Source: Chara braunii
Lineage: Eukaryota > Streptophyta > Charophyceae > Charales > Characeae
Assembly (NCBI GenBank): GCA_003427395.1
Contig: BFEA01000182.1
Location: forward strand, 1,203,166-1,235,005
Length of the DNA stretch: 31,840 nucleotides
Direction of reading: 5' to 3'
This document shows positions 10,336-21,538 of the stretch, one piece after another. The notes beneath the pieces were generated by a model. It saw only the letters and a program-made list of their open reading frames with translations. It was not told the origin of the DNA and ran no database searches. The translations under genes were made by a program, and so were the position numbers. The first letter of the stretch is position 1; the number at the start of each line of letters is the position of its first letter.

Positions 10336-11573
10336 AATGTTAGCAAAAGAATTCAAATTTCCTAGTGAGAGACGGTCATCTGTTCATGAGAAGTAAAAGA
10401 AGGAATCCCATAAGGGTGGTCTGTAGCGTAAATCGACAGATTGACGTTATGACCACCTTTCATGATGGAACGGCAGATGGTCATAGGAGCGCAGATGCGA
10501 CGTACTTAAAGATTCACGACTTAAATTATTGGGATGGCATGAGATACGTGATTGACAATTATTGTAAGTCTTGTGTACCATGTCAGGAGCGGTTTTCCCT
10601 TTGACCTAGTGAACCACTTCACTCTAGATATATACGTGAGGTTGGAGCAGTCGTCCGTCTGGATGTATTGGCAATGCCTTTAGGCATAGGAGAAATTAAT
10701 TATATCTTTGATGCACGAGACAATCTCTCAAATTTTGTGGATGGCAAGGCTATTCGCACGAAGACAGGAGAGGTATTGACTCGATGCATTAAAAAATACT
10801 ACCTTCGTTATCCTTTCGTCTCAAGATTCGTAATGGACAGGGGGTTCGAAGTCACTTGTGCAGAAGTGAAGACGCTGCTGAGGGGATATGGTGTGATTGC
10901 CGAGTATACGACTGCGACACACCCTCGGGTTAATGCACCAATGGAAAGAGGACATTGTACCATTACAAATCTCCTTGTGAAATGGACAGATGGCAGGCCT
11001 AATCAGTGGCCAAATTTTCTGAGAGTTGCATTCTTCGTGGAGAATATCACTGTCAGAAGGAGTACCAAGTACGCGCCGGCTACACTGTGGTATGGCAGAC
11101 ATGCGACGTTCCCTATAGAAAGTTTCCTAAAGACTTAGAGACGACAAAACCTCGAAACGACCTTGCCTCTTGAGGAGATGCTTGATCTAAGGGCACGCCA
11201 GATTGGAGCCATAAAAGATAGAGTTCAAGAGGCGGCGAATAGAGTGGTTGATAGTCGGACCAAGGATAAGTTCAGGTGGGACCAGTTGGCACGAGTAAGA
11301 AAGGAGCCTCTTAAGGTGGGAGATACGGTGTTGCTGTACGACTCATCCCTAGAGAAGCAGTAGTCAAGGAAGTTGGACAAGCGGTGGTTAGGGCCGTACA
11401 GAATCACGAGATGTGGTGAGCATGGGGCATACCAGATCAAGGAGATGAATAAAACGAGATGGAAGGACTAGGTGTCTGACTCGATATTGAAAAAGTTTGT
11501 GGCACGAGATGAGGTGAGCGTGGAACTGGCAAGCCATGTGGTTTCTAGCTGTAAGGGGAAGACCTTAATATAG
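10336..11573 (+). pseudogene. Integrase with C-terminal domain
   Basis: Integrase inserts the cDNA into host DNA. The HHCC zinc domain is visible: His at 10461 and 10482, Cys at 10572 and 10581 in CVPCQE. The DDE catalytic residues are retained: RLDVL (Asp 10662), FVMDRGFEV (Asp 10836) and MERGHCTI (Glu 10944). A further conserved block, YAPATLWYGRHATFPIESF, follows, then a C-terminal segment with VGDTVLLYDSSLEKQ and KRWLGPYRITRCG, typical of the gypsy integrase C-terminal (GPY/F) module. Stops interrupt at 10602 (TGA), 11136, 11361 and 11469 (TAG); the frame ends at 11571-11573. A chromodomain was not recognised. Disabled by stops, though its catalytic residues are intact. Confidence 0.92.
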
Positions 11574-11757
11574 CAGAGAAAACAAAAGTAAATTGTCAGG
11601 TTAGAATAAGGATAGGGTTAAGTATATATATGTGTATAAGTATTTAGGTAGTTTTGAGAGGGTTATATATGTCTCTTATTGTGGTTTCCGGACATGCTTA
11701 CCCTCTGTGCTCATGTTGTCTCTTCCTTGTTGTGCAGGCTTGATACCTTTGACAGCC
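11574..11757 (+). other. Spacer with a possible splice acceptor before the second gag-like ORF
   Basis: The spacer contains a pyrimidine-rich run ending TTCCTTGTTGTGCAG at 11737, 20 bases before the ATG at 11758. This fits a 3' splice site and would allow a spliced subgenomic mRNA for the downstream frame, as known for env-like or extra ORFs of some plant gypsy elements. No matching donor was identified. Confidence 0.35.
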
Positions 11758-14066
11758 ATGCCAAGAGGGAGGGGCGAGGCAGGGCCAATGGAAATTCCTC
11801 TGGGGGCTACCAGTCAGAGGGGGCAGCAGAGGACCACTAGAGAGAACAGGCCTCCTATTTTTGATGGAGTGAGTGTGGAGATGTTTTTTATCAGGTTCGA
11901 GGCCCATACATATCGGTATGGTTGAGGTACGACCAGGATGTTGGCTGAGGTGTGAGGCAGTGGTGAGTGGGCTTAGCCGATCGCGAGATCTGTCAGGGAG
12001 TCACTTACTTGGCAGGAGTTTGAGAGGAAGATAGAGGGGCTGCATCCATCGCCTACAGGGAGAGACGGATTGCCTATTCGCTTTGACTCCTCCAACTTGG
12101 AAGAGTTCCTCTGGGCTTATGATCTGTTTGCAAACGAACAGAAAGTTCTACCTGACTCCAGAGTTGGAGGGTTGATTCAGTTTGTGAGAAAGGCCATCAG
12201 GTCTTTTGTCAAGACTATTGTGGAAAGAGTCACAAACTGGGGTGATTGCAAGCGCCTATTAAGGAACTACTATACTCATGAGCGTCAAGCAAAGAGCAAA
12301 AGAGGGATGGAAAGGAAGAGAAGAGAGCCAAAACGAGCAGAGGGGCGAGCAGTTGGACAGGGTGCACCTCATTGGACGCAAGGAGAGGAGAAAAGAAGGA
12401 ATGGGTACACAACTCACAGGCATGAGAAGAAAAAGGAACAAGTGACTAGAGGAGCGCAAAAAGAAAGAAGCTCATATGATCCAGAGCCATCTTCAGAGTA
12501 TGTGCCATTGTCTGATGAGTGTTCTAGGTCACAGAGAGAGAGCATGATCTGCCTCGTGAGCCAGTGCAGTGGGACCAACAGGGGGAGGAAACTGCAAAGG
12601 AAAGAGAACTGGAGATGGTGGAAAGGGCAGCGCGAGAGAAGGAAATCGGGATTCATCTTAGGCTCCAAAACCTAGCAGAAATGAGGGATATAATGCAGCA
12701 AGGGAATCGGCCAGTGGAAGTGGAAGCCAAGAAGATAGCTCAGAAGGATGACCCCCCTCTACTCACGGAAGCCTGGGAGAACTTTGACAGGTTGATGGAG
12801 GTTGCAGGCAGACCCACTGAGAGTCATCAGGAGATGAGGGTTAAGTTAGTCTCCACAGACTTACTTAGCCTAAAGGGTCTTTTGAAGGAAGGGTTTGCAG
12901 CAGCGAATGCTTCTGATGAGAAGATAGGGAGACGAGTGACAAAGGTGGCACAAACTTCTCATGGTCAGAAGGTTGATTGGGAAAGAGAGATTGAAGGCCT
13001 GAAGAAGGAGGTAGACAGGCAAGGAAAGGAAGTGAACTCGGTGAAGACTAAGATGGGAAAAATCAGGGCTGAGAATGAAACCCTCAAGTTGGTCAACCAG
13101 ACCCTTAATAAGGTCAACGACGTTTTGAGGGCGCAAATTCAGACGCAGCAGACCTTCTTCCAAGCAAAGGAATTTGAGTGGGAGAAGAGGTTGAAAGATG
13201 TCGAGACCAGATATGCTCAGCAAGTGCCTACAACAGTGGTGGATTGGACTGAGGTCCAGAGCTTTGGTATCAAGGGACAATCAGCTGAGGACCTCTTCAA
13301 GCACCAAAAGAAGGAGGCAGGGGCAGAGCAGCAAGCAGATGAGGACGTCCCTTTGCTTGACAAAGTCATACTGGAGCCAGAAGAGGTACTGAAGAGGAAG
13401 GAATTAAAAGGTGGGAAGTTTGAGTGGCAGACACCTATTTCCTTGGCTACCCAGCATGCACCTCTGTCGGGAACTAATAGACAGTTTGAGGAGGTCGATC
13501 AAGTCAAGACCCCTGGGATTTCCCCTGAGAGTCTTACCCAGACTTTACAAGGAAACCAATTATAGGTTCCTCAAGGGACAATGGTAGTAGAAGAGAGCAA
13601 GGAAAGCAAGATGGAGGAATCTCATAGATTGGCAACACCAACAAACATGCCCTTACTCACTAACTTTGGGGATGTTTTGGGGCCCTGGACCTCTGGCTCT
13701 AATCCAGAAAGACATGGCAGTGGACGGATTATACAGGAGAGCGGCAGATAAGTTTGCCCTCGACCTTCAGAGACTTTTCAGCAGGAGGCCACTAGCCAAG
13801 CCACAAGCACCCCCTTGTCTGCTCTACCTTCAGAAGAGATCAAGACAGAAGCAATGCAGAAGAAGCCTGGGAAATGTTTCTACTGCAAGAAAGGCAAGCA
13901 TTTCTCTGATGATTGCCTCAAGTTCTATGAGGATGAGGCAAAGGGTTTGGTTACCAAAGTATCCACTGGGATTTGGAGAAATAGGAATGGTAACCTGGTT
14001 GAGAGATCTCGAGATGGTGGTAGGGCACAATTGTACAGACAGATACGCGAGGTGTTCATTGACTAG
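11758..14066 (+). pseudogene. Second gag-like ORF downstream of pol, with coiled coil and CCHC knuckle
   Basis: The frame starts MPRGRGEAGPMEIPLG and contains RPPIFDGVSVEMFFIRFEAH, a gag-like opening. A capsid-like helical region around 12000-12270 (WQEFERKIEGLHPSP, then NLEEFLWAYDLF) follows. After a Lys/Arg/Glu-rich section and a one-base shift in the GAGAGA run near 12535, a long predicted coiled coil spans about 12980-13220 (WEREIEGLKKEVDRQGKEV and onwards). At the C-terminus CFYCKKGKHFSDDC (13875-13916) is a perfect CX2CX4HX4C zinc knuckle. Stops lie at 11923, 11953, 11974, 13563 and 13749; the frame ends at 14064-14066, about 770 codons. It is not a repeat of the first gag by sequence. 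The role is unknown; an accessory nucleic-acid-binding structural protein is the simplest reading. Confidence 0.72.
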
Positions 14067-15923
14067 AATTTAATCATAGAGTCCAGAAAGGTCTAGAGCC
14101 AGGAGAGATAAGAGACTTGACACTCAGTCCTGATGGATATCTGTATATAGAAGAGCACATGGAGGATTGGATCCGACCCATGTGCATCAGTGATTGAGTG
14201 ACTAAGACACAAAGGAATTTGATTCTTAGATGTATACAGAGATAGCACTGATAGTAGTCTTTATTGACCTTCATGTCTTTTAGTGATGAAGAGTATTTTG
14301 ATGGCATATGTATGTATATTCAGATTTTCTTTGGTTCAGGGTGTGATGTATGAGACACATGTCAGAGTAGTGCCTCAACTACGTTAATATCTGGACTTTG
14401 ATTTTTCGACATTTTTTTACCTTGTATAATACTTGTGGCTTTTTTTTAGATATTGAGAGGAACTCTTGTTCTCGCAAGGCTTCGTACCCTGTGTACTTGT
14501 GTGGATTTCATGTGTTGTTTTGTGTGGATTTTCACAATCACTCTCAGTCTTGTGAGTTTGTCCTAATGCGAATGATTTTTTTTTGTATGTTATGAGATGA
14601 ATCGAGTTGTCGAACCTTCCGTTGTACTTAAAGCATAACTGTCATGTTGACAGATAAACCTTTAGGAACAAGGGAAAAATGTGTGTTATGTGTCTGGTGA
14701 AAAAATAACGCAATGTGACTTGAAAATATACCTTATTTGTGTCTTTGGTATGGATCATAAGAGAGGAGGGATGTCCAAAGGTTGTTTAATCCCCGGAAAC
14801 GTGAATGATATTGAGAGAGCGCCCAAAAGAGGTGCTAAGATGATGGACATTTTGGTGATATAAAAGTCTGACGAGGAATTGTGAGAATTATTGTTTGAAA
14901 TTTGTGGCATTCATGATGAAATTTTAGAAGAAATTTCGAGAGATGTCCCTAAGATGTGTGACCCAACCTACTGTGATCAGAGTAGGAATGGTCACGACCT
15001 TGTGGATTGATTATGGATATCATTTGAATATCGAGAGAAGACACTATCCCTCCACGTAGTCAAGTGGGCAGTTGGTACGTGATCCTTTAAATTGTTTGGA
15101 GAATTTTGAGGAGTCTTGGTGATAAGAATGCCTGGTCACTATGAAGTCAGTCTAAGGGACATATTTGAGAGGCCGAGCTAAGGGGCTATACTTAGCATCA
15201 CTGGACATAACTCTCATGGTTAGTTGTTGACCGGCGCAACCTGGCAGCGGGTTCTTGACTCACCAAAGGTTAGGTCTTGAAGGGTCGGTCACTCGAAGAG
15301 GCCTAGCTCTAGGAAAGGTCATTGGGATCGGTTAAGTCTAGAGTCGAAATCCTTCGGGATACCAAGATAGGAAAAACTGTTTATCGTTGCGCAACCAACG
15401 AGGACACCATCGCTATATAACAACGCGATGAACCATGGATTCAACATGATCAACCGATCTGCGGTGGGCCAAGATGGAGACCTAACCCACTTGTCCTAGA
15501 CTCCAGGATGGGTATTTCATTATGATGGATGTTTGTGTGGTTAAATTACCACCGGTGACTGAGGGGCCCCTGTATTTTGAGAGAGGTCTCTATTAGGGCC
15601 GGCGTCCGAAGTCGTGAGCCCATTCGCGGGATCAGGGCTACGGACACCGAACGAGAAACCGGTGACATCTAGGAGCGGATATTACGCTGTAGTACGAAAC
15701 AGAGTATACCCTAATTCCGAGGCCAGGATATTGGAGACCCAAGTTAGAACCCTAGCAGTGCAACACCATGACGGGAGCAGGTTGAAAAGATACCTCGAAC
15801 GGACTCAGTCCGGTAAATCGGATTGGTTACTTCCTAGTCAGCAAATGTAATTTTGTTGAATCAATAGTTTTTTATTGTCTGACGCGACGGGGACGTTGCT
15901 TAATAGGGTCTGAAAAACGGTCG

Positions 15924-15953
15924 GCCCGAATACCCTTACAAGGGTATTTGGGC
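15924..15953. other. 14-bp hairpin with 2-nt loop
   Basis: GCCCGAATACCCTT (15924-15937) pairs with AAGGGTATTTGGGC (15940-15953) around AC, with a single G-T wobble. The loop is too tight for a simple RNA hairpin without opening a pair, so a DNA palindrome is equally likely. It is followed by AT-rich sequence. Function unknown. Confidence 0.6.
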
Positions 15954-16967
15954 ATATTTTTGCATCTCACAGATGGTGCGTTTTCGACGATATTCGAGCG
16001 GGTATCTAATTTTTGTGTGACCATAACCAACTCTCAGGGGTTGGGAATGACACACGTTTTTTATCTGATCAGAGATGCGTGGGCGTGCACTTCGAGGGCA
16101 CGCATGGGTTTTTAGGTGGACATCTAGCTATATTTATGAGAGCGGCGCCCGTGCCCAGTAGCGTGAGCTAGAAAAGGAGTGTGAGGAAATTGCAGTAGCA
16201 CACGCAGTGTGCGTTCGCGTTCGAGACTTACAGTTGATAATCGGGGTTGAGATTCAATCGTCGGGTCCATTGACTTGCGTGCGACGGTATCAGGACCAGT
16301 AAGGTGCAAAGTGATGGACTTCCTAGGCCGATCAAGGTATCGGTTAACGGTAGAAGTCGCGGGCGACACTGTAAAATCGGAGTTTTTCCAACACTAGGGC
16401 GTTAAAAGTACGGTCTTTTGGAATGGTTGCCAGTGAGAAAGCTAGAGTTTTGGGTAACGGCGCGATCGTGCCTCATGCACGACGGCGACAGGAGAAACTG
16501 ATCCCTTCTTACGGCAAGGGTCGGCATACAGGAGCCCAAGAAATGGCCGGTGTGCCTAAGTATGACCTTCTAGTATAGTCCGACAGGCCTCGGCCTAAAA
16601 ATAGACATCTTTATAACCAAGTTCGCGCCTATTACATCCAAGCTTGGGCCTAGCCCTATAGGTTATGACTTTGGATTGAGACTACGAAGATCTGGGGATT
16701 GAGGCCAGCAGCCGGCAGCGAAGGAGCGGAGGAGCATCTTATGAAGGAAACTGAGGGGTCGAGGGTCCCACGGGACTATCCCCCTTAGCTTTGTCAGGGA
16801 GTCCGATCGGGGGACCGATGGATAGGACCGAGAGTCGGGTTCCAACGGTCCTTCCCCTCCCGTCGCCACTCTCCTATCTTTCTGACTTTTTATTATTATT
16901 ATTTATTTATTAATTTTATCCCACCTTGGGACGCGGCCCGATATCGGTCTTGGGACCGACCGTAGAC

Positions 16968-17034
16968 CCAAGAGCCTAGCTCAGTGGGTACACCATTGAA
17001 ATATTGAAATACAGACCCGCGTTCGGATCCGGAT
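16968..17034 (+). ncRNA. tRNA-like sequence (Pol III A and B boxes), SINE head or tRNA relic
   Basis: TAGCTCAGTGGG (16977-16988) fits the A box and GTTCGGATCC (17021-17030) the B box. Their starts are 44 bp apart, as in a tRNA without a long intron. The cloverleaf is poor: the acceptor and anticodon stems do not pair well, so it is not a working tRNA. It shares CCTAGCTCAGT.GGTA with the SINE head at 26110-26204. No tail or target duplication was identified. Confidence 0.4.
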
Positions 17035-17340
17035 GATGGAACTCGATTGGTGAGCAAAACCAAATATTCCTGAATTGCCTAGAGGCCGGTCAACACGATG
17101 GTGATACCTCGGGGCCGTCGGACGGCCTAGTCCTTCGGGACATCTGTTAAAACTGGAACGATATAGAGAAGATTTGCAGGGCACCTATGAGAGGATGGCA
17201 CACATAAATTGGGGAGGAGTCCCGACGTTTCCTTTGGGTGGTATACTACGACGCCAACGTACTACACCTTTCCGCTAAGCCGGTCGCTAGTGCTGTGCTA
17301 ACTCACCTAAGGAACGATGGACGTTGAGAGAAAGTGGTGA

Positions 17341-18041
17341 AGTGAGGAGGATGAAAAGAGCAGGAGAGTTGAGCTGTTAGAGTAGGGGCGGAGGGCCAGA
17401 AAGAGAACAAAAGGAAGTGGACTAAACCTAGACGCAAATCGGCGTTACGTGCGCCGAGAGCAGAGACAAAGAAGACGAAAGCAAAAAAGAGGGAGAAGCA
17501 TCAGGAAGAAGAAGGCCAAGAGGAAACGGGAGAGCAGCGGGAATGTCGTAGGGAAAACAGAAAGGCCGAGCGAAGCGAGAGCCTTGAGGTAAGAGGTTTG
17601 ATTGGGGCAGTCAAGATTCTACGGTTGGACAGCAGGTTCGACATAACTGGTGGCATGAGCGACACGAAAAAAAAAAGGGTGGAGTCGACGAGAAGGGCGA
17701 GTAATTTGCCCGTTTCATTCTACATGCACCTAACTGCGATTCTGACCAGGTGCACTGGGTTGGAGAACATCGAAGAAGACTAGAGTAGGGAGTGTGAGGC
17801 GGCCGCAAAGTTGGAGACCTACACTTACCTGTTGAAGGGTGCGCTGCACGTCCTATTGGTGGTAGTAGCGTAAGGCCCGCAGCGCGATCAGCAGAAAGGA
17901 GGCGTACCGGAGGGAGGTAGTAGGATTGTTCTCTCTCCCTGATTCACCGCTCCAACATAGGCGTATCATACATAGATAGATTTTGGGCAGATCGTGCGGG
18001 CGAGCACGTGAACAAGCTCGAATTTTCAGTAAGTGTGTGTG
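17341..18041. other. Purine-rich, non-coding stretch before the gap
   Basis: From 17341 to about 17590 the + strand is strongly purine-rich (A/G runs with AGGAAGAAGAAGGCC-like words), followed by a 10-A run near 17668. Frames in it are low-complexity Arg/Lys/Glu products. No gene recognised. Confidence 0.5.
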
Positions 18042-18267
18042 NNNNNNNNNNNNNNNNNNNNNNNNNNNNNNNNNNNNNNNNNNNNNNNNNNNNNNNNNNN
18101 NNNNNNNNNNNNNNNNNNNNNNNNNNNNNNNNNNNNNNNNNNNNNNNNNNNNNNNNNNNNNNNNNNNNNNNNNNNNNNNNNNNNNNNNNNNNNNNNNNNN
18201 NNNNNNNNNNNNNNNNNNNNNNNNNNNNNNNNNNNNNNNNNNNNNNNNNNNNNNNNNNNNNNNNNNN
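18042..18267. other. Assembly gap (226 N)
   Basis: Unknown bases flanked by TGTGTGTG on the left and (GA)n on the right, so the missing sequence is probably microsatellite. The true length may differ. Confidence 0.98.

Positions 18268-18313
<46 letters not shown>
18268..18313. repeat. (GA)n microsatellite
   Basis: An uninterrupted GA run of about 46 bp abutting the gap. Arg-Glu frames over it are artefacts. Confidence 0.95.
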
Positions 18314-18320
<7 letters not shown>

Positions 18321-20820
18321 GGAGAGAGAGGCGGACTCACTTGCTCTTCATGGTGATCGGTGCTGTTGCGTTCGCTATGACCATCATACTCGTGGTCGTT
18401 ACTGGTTTCACCAAGGTCGAGGTGTTTGTCATCAGGATATATCTTCCATGTTCTTGCGGAAAGTTCGTAGTTCCATTTAGTTACATCAGGGTGTAGGGCT
18501 GGCAGCACCAACGCTTGTATCTTCCTTGGTTTTTATATTCTCACTTCACACATTTGGTGGGAAGTAGGGCGAAGCCCCCGATCAATGTGATCATGTCCAT
18601 CTCCGAGGTCCCGCTAGCAGTGACTACACTGCTCGTCCATGATTAAGCGTGTCATCGGGATCCTTGCGCTGCCCGAAGTGGTTGCTTTCGAGGACGGTAT
18701 CATGGGGCATGGGGCAACTCGCTGTGGCCGTAGATTAAGGCCACAAGGTTAGTCGTCTTTGCTATGGGCTCATTCCTCGTTCTGGTGGCTGCCCTTATCG
18801 TGGTGCTTGGTAAAGGCACTGTGACCGAAGTGCTACATTTTTTCGACTGGATAGTTGCTCGAAATGCTCTTAGTTAGTACGCATCTAGCCAGGATGCCAA
18901 CCAGATTCATAAAAGGCAAGATGTGAGTATAGTTCAGAGAAGGGCGACAGTAAAGAAGATGGTGAGATCCGGGGAGTAGAAAAGAGGGAGGTAGGATAAC
19001 GGGTTAAAGGAGTTAGAATGGCGCAGGGGAAGATGTAAGAGCACCTACCTGTTCGTTATAAAGTTTTTCATCGAGGATGCTCCATCTGATTGTATCCGAA
19101 TTGCAGCTTCGCCTCATAAGTCTGTTGTCATGATGACGACGAGTTGTTATACCCTGCGCTGTTGTCAGTGCCCAAAACATGCCATTGCAACTATTAGCAG
19201 AAAGTAGTCAAAATCGTCGATCTCGAGATTGTCATTGACGTTAAATTCGGTGCAATTGCTGCGCATTTCGGTAGAGGTGGTGGCGTTTGAGAATCCCGAC
19301 AACTGTTAGGTTCAACTGTAGTATTGGTTCTGCTGGTATTCGGGTCGAGATTAGTAAATTGTATAAACTACTGTTGTTGTTGTGCGACTATCAGAGCTGA
19401 GTTTTCGGACTGTGTTTACTGTGCATGGCCGTTCTTGGTTAGAGTAATTGGTTTGTTTAAGTTCCGTTAGTGAATAAAACCTCAGTTTGTATCTTGTGAC
19501 CACCTTCTCAGACTGATTGGTTGAGTTTGGTTGGGGGAGTGATTTGGCTGGGACATAGACACTCTCGGTTTCACTACTGGTGAGTTGTGATAAGGGAGAA
19601 GGAGGACTGTGTGGATTGCTGTCATTTTTCGACAGCAACAGACTAACATTACTGAGAGGAGCACGGTAGCTGCTATCAAGCGATGTAAGAAACAACTGTT
19701 TTTTGTAATGGTTGGGGGGTACCACGACCGCCATTTGCTTCTTTCTGTTGGAACTGTTTGATTCTCCTAGTAGTGGGATGCTGTTACTGAGCATTCAGAA
19801 GTTGTCATATCCTGCCGAGTCCATACTATTGTGGTACGTTGCTACTATGCACTACCGCTGCTACAGGCTGTTGAAGTGCCCCCTGCCACTGTAAATCGAC
19901 TAGGTTTGAATCACTGTTGTTGTTGAGTGTATCTCTTTACCGCTACAACAATGTCATTGCAGCAGACTACTGTTTTACCAGGACTGCTGGTTCCACCCGC
20001 TTCCACAACCGCACGCTGAGGAACACCTCAGTTTCTTCTTTCGGACTGTGTTGTTACGTCATACACATAGTCGTACATTACTGTTGCGGTGGGCTCCAAT
20101 ATTACAAGTATTGTGCTTTCATTTTGAGTCACTACGGCTTCTACTACTAACACCCTGGTGTCTTGCTACGCCTCTAATGCCCCTCGAATAGGTAACAGGT
20201 GTGTGCCCACTTAGCCTTTCTAGGCTGCGCGGCATCCGTTTTGCTTATAGAAACGACAGCGTGATTTCAAGAGATGAACAGACTGTGCAAAGGGTGTCGT
20301 TGTTGCAGCATAGAGGTCTGTCAGAGGGTCGTCACTCTGCGTTGTGGCTTCGATCTGACCATCTTCACTGCATATTTGGCCATCATTGCGGGGCCCTCAG
20401 CCAATTGAAGGTTACAAGGCCCTCTCCTATGAGTTGAGTTTGTCCCTCTCTTGTATCTCGAGCGTCTAAAACCCCTCCTTCTACCCTTCTTACTCTAAGT
20501 CTTGTCTAAGGTTATGAGAGGAAGGCGGCAGGCGGGATTGCAACCCGTAGGACCGTAGCAAGACCTTATGGGAGGTCTACCCACCGATTGCGGGAGCTCT
20601 GTCGGAGCCCAGGTGGGTTTCTGGAGGCAGGGAACACTCAGGTATAATGCTCGTTTTATGCGTGTGATCTCGTCCCTTAAACTGTATTACTCTTTGCTAT
20701 TGTATGCCTGTAAGTATGACTGATAAAGTTAATTGCTTTTATTTGTTTTGAATTAAGGACATGATATGAAAAGGTAAAATTGAAAAATATATATGAGAAG
20801 TCAGATTATTTGAGTGAATT
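18314..20820 (+). other. Non-coding 3' internal region of the retrotransposon, part 2
   Basis: No recognised domain. Two short frames with strongly hydrophobic segments lie at 18350-18496 and 18764-18877. From about 19130 to 20110 the stretch is rich in GTT/ACTG words (ACTGTTGTTGTTG at about 19371 and 19914), suggesting decayed low-complexity repeats. A 7-bp inverted repeat, ACCCACC/GGTGGGT, occurs near 20580-20615. The minus-strand frame at 19351-19794 has no motif and is not supported. Confidence 0.45.
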
Positions 20821-21484
20821 TAGACAGAATGAGAATGTGACATTACTTATTATTATGTTGTCGAGGCTGGGCGAACACATAAGTTGCGGGTTATTCAGTC
20901 ACACACACGTGTTGCTTGTTTTAGGCGGAGCTAGGCTACTCATAAGTTGAGTAGCCTAGTTCTACGCTATATGTCATTGTTTAGGCTGACTAGTCACACC
21001 ATAAGCTTGTGTGGTCTAGTTATATACCTCTTGGCGTTTGTTCAGGCAAAGGCTGGGCCCGTCATAAGCTGAGGTGGCTAAGTTATTTGTGTATGTCAAA
21101 TTTTCAGGCTGGCCAGCCTCACCATAAGTTAGTGCGGACCGGTCATACGCCTTATGTAGATTGCCTAAGCAGAAACTAGCCGCACCATAAGTTGGTGTGG
21201 ATCAGTCCTATGCCTGATGTTTACTTGTTTGGCAGGCTAGTCACATCATAAGTTGGTGCGACCAAGTCATGAGCCGCGAACATAAGTAGAACGTGAGTGT
21301 ACAATCTGATATAACTATATACTATGTATATCATTGGCAGGCTAGGCGCCATAAGTTGGGAGATCCAACATATGAGCCGGTAGCAGATAAAGCAGAGGAG
21401 AAAATAAGATTCAGAGTATAAAATTGAGTGGTAACTTTGGGCAGGTTGACTCATCCATAGGTTGGGTAGTTGGTCCTATGCCCC
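20821..21484 (+). repeat. LTR-like hairpin array lying outside the 3' LTR
   Basis: This segment is a diverged relative of the LTR array. It starts with AGACAGAA...TTATT...GAGGCTGGGCGAACACATAAG, matching about 1496-1566. Loops start at 20879, 20942, 21001 (ATAAGCT), 21064 (ATAAGCT), 21124, 21187, 21248, 21351 and 21457 (ATAGGTT). The unit at 20942 has the best stem of all: 11 perfect pairs, CTAGGCTACTC with GAGTAGCCTAG. Order and stem types follow the LTR set. It sits where a polypurine tract would be expected; the nearest purine-rich run is 21381-21408. It may be an expansion of the array, or the remnant of an older LTR. Confidence 0.8.
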
Positions 21485-21506
21485 TGATAACACAAAAGCA
21501 GAGAGA

Positions 21507-21515
21507 TATATAAAG
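21507..21515 (+). promoter_or_regulatory. TATA-like box in the 3' LTR
   Basis: TATATAAAG at the same LTR position as in the 5' copy, within a conserved AGAGATATATAAAG context. It could start transcription into the hairpin array and downstream host DNA; inference only. Confidence 0.35.
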
Positions 21516-21538
21516 TTTGGCTATTTCTCTTTCTAAAC

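Larger units (their letters stand above)
14067..17340 (+). other. Non-coding 3' internal region of the retrotransposon, part 1
   Basis: No open frame with recognisable protein features. The stretch is T-rich at 14390-14600 and moderately GC-rich after 15200. It contains a 14-bp near-perfect palindrome at 15924-15953 and a tRNA-like A/B box pair at 16977-17030. It could include a nested, diverged element, but no terminal repeats were found. Confidence 0.5.

Noticed and set aside
5000-14066. APOBEC-like G-to-A hypermutation as the cause of the stops
   Set aside because: Some stops are better explained by C-to-T on the + strand (9482, 10602) and the RT site change GAT to GGT is A-to-G, so there is no clean single-strand bias.
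5000-14066. Reassigned stop codon (TAG read as an amino acid)
   Set aside because: TGA and TAA interrupt the frames as well, true frameshifts are present, and catalytic residues are lost; decay is the simpler explanation.
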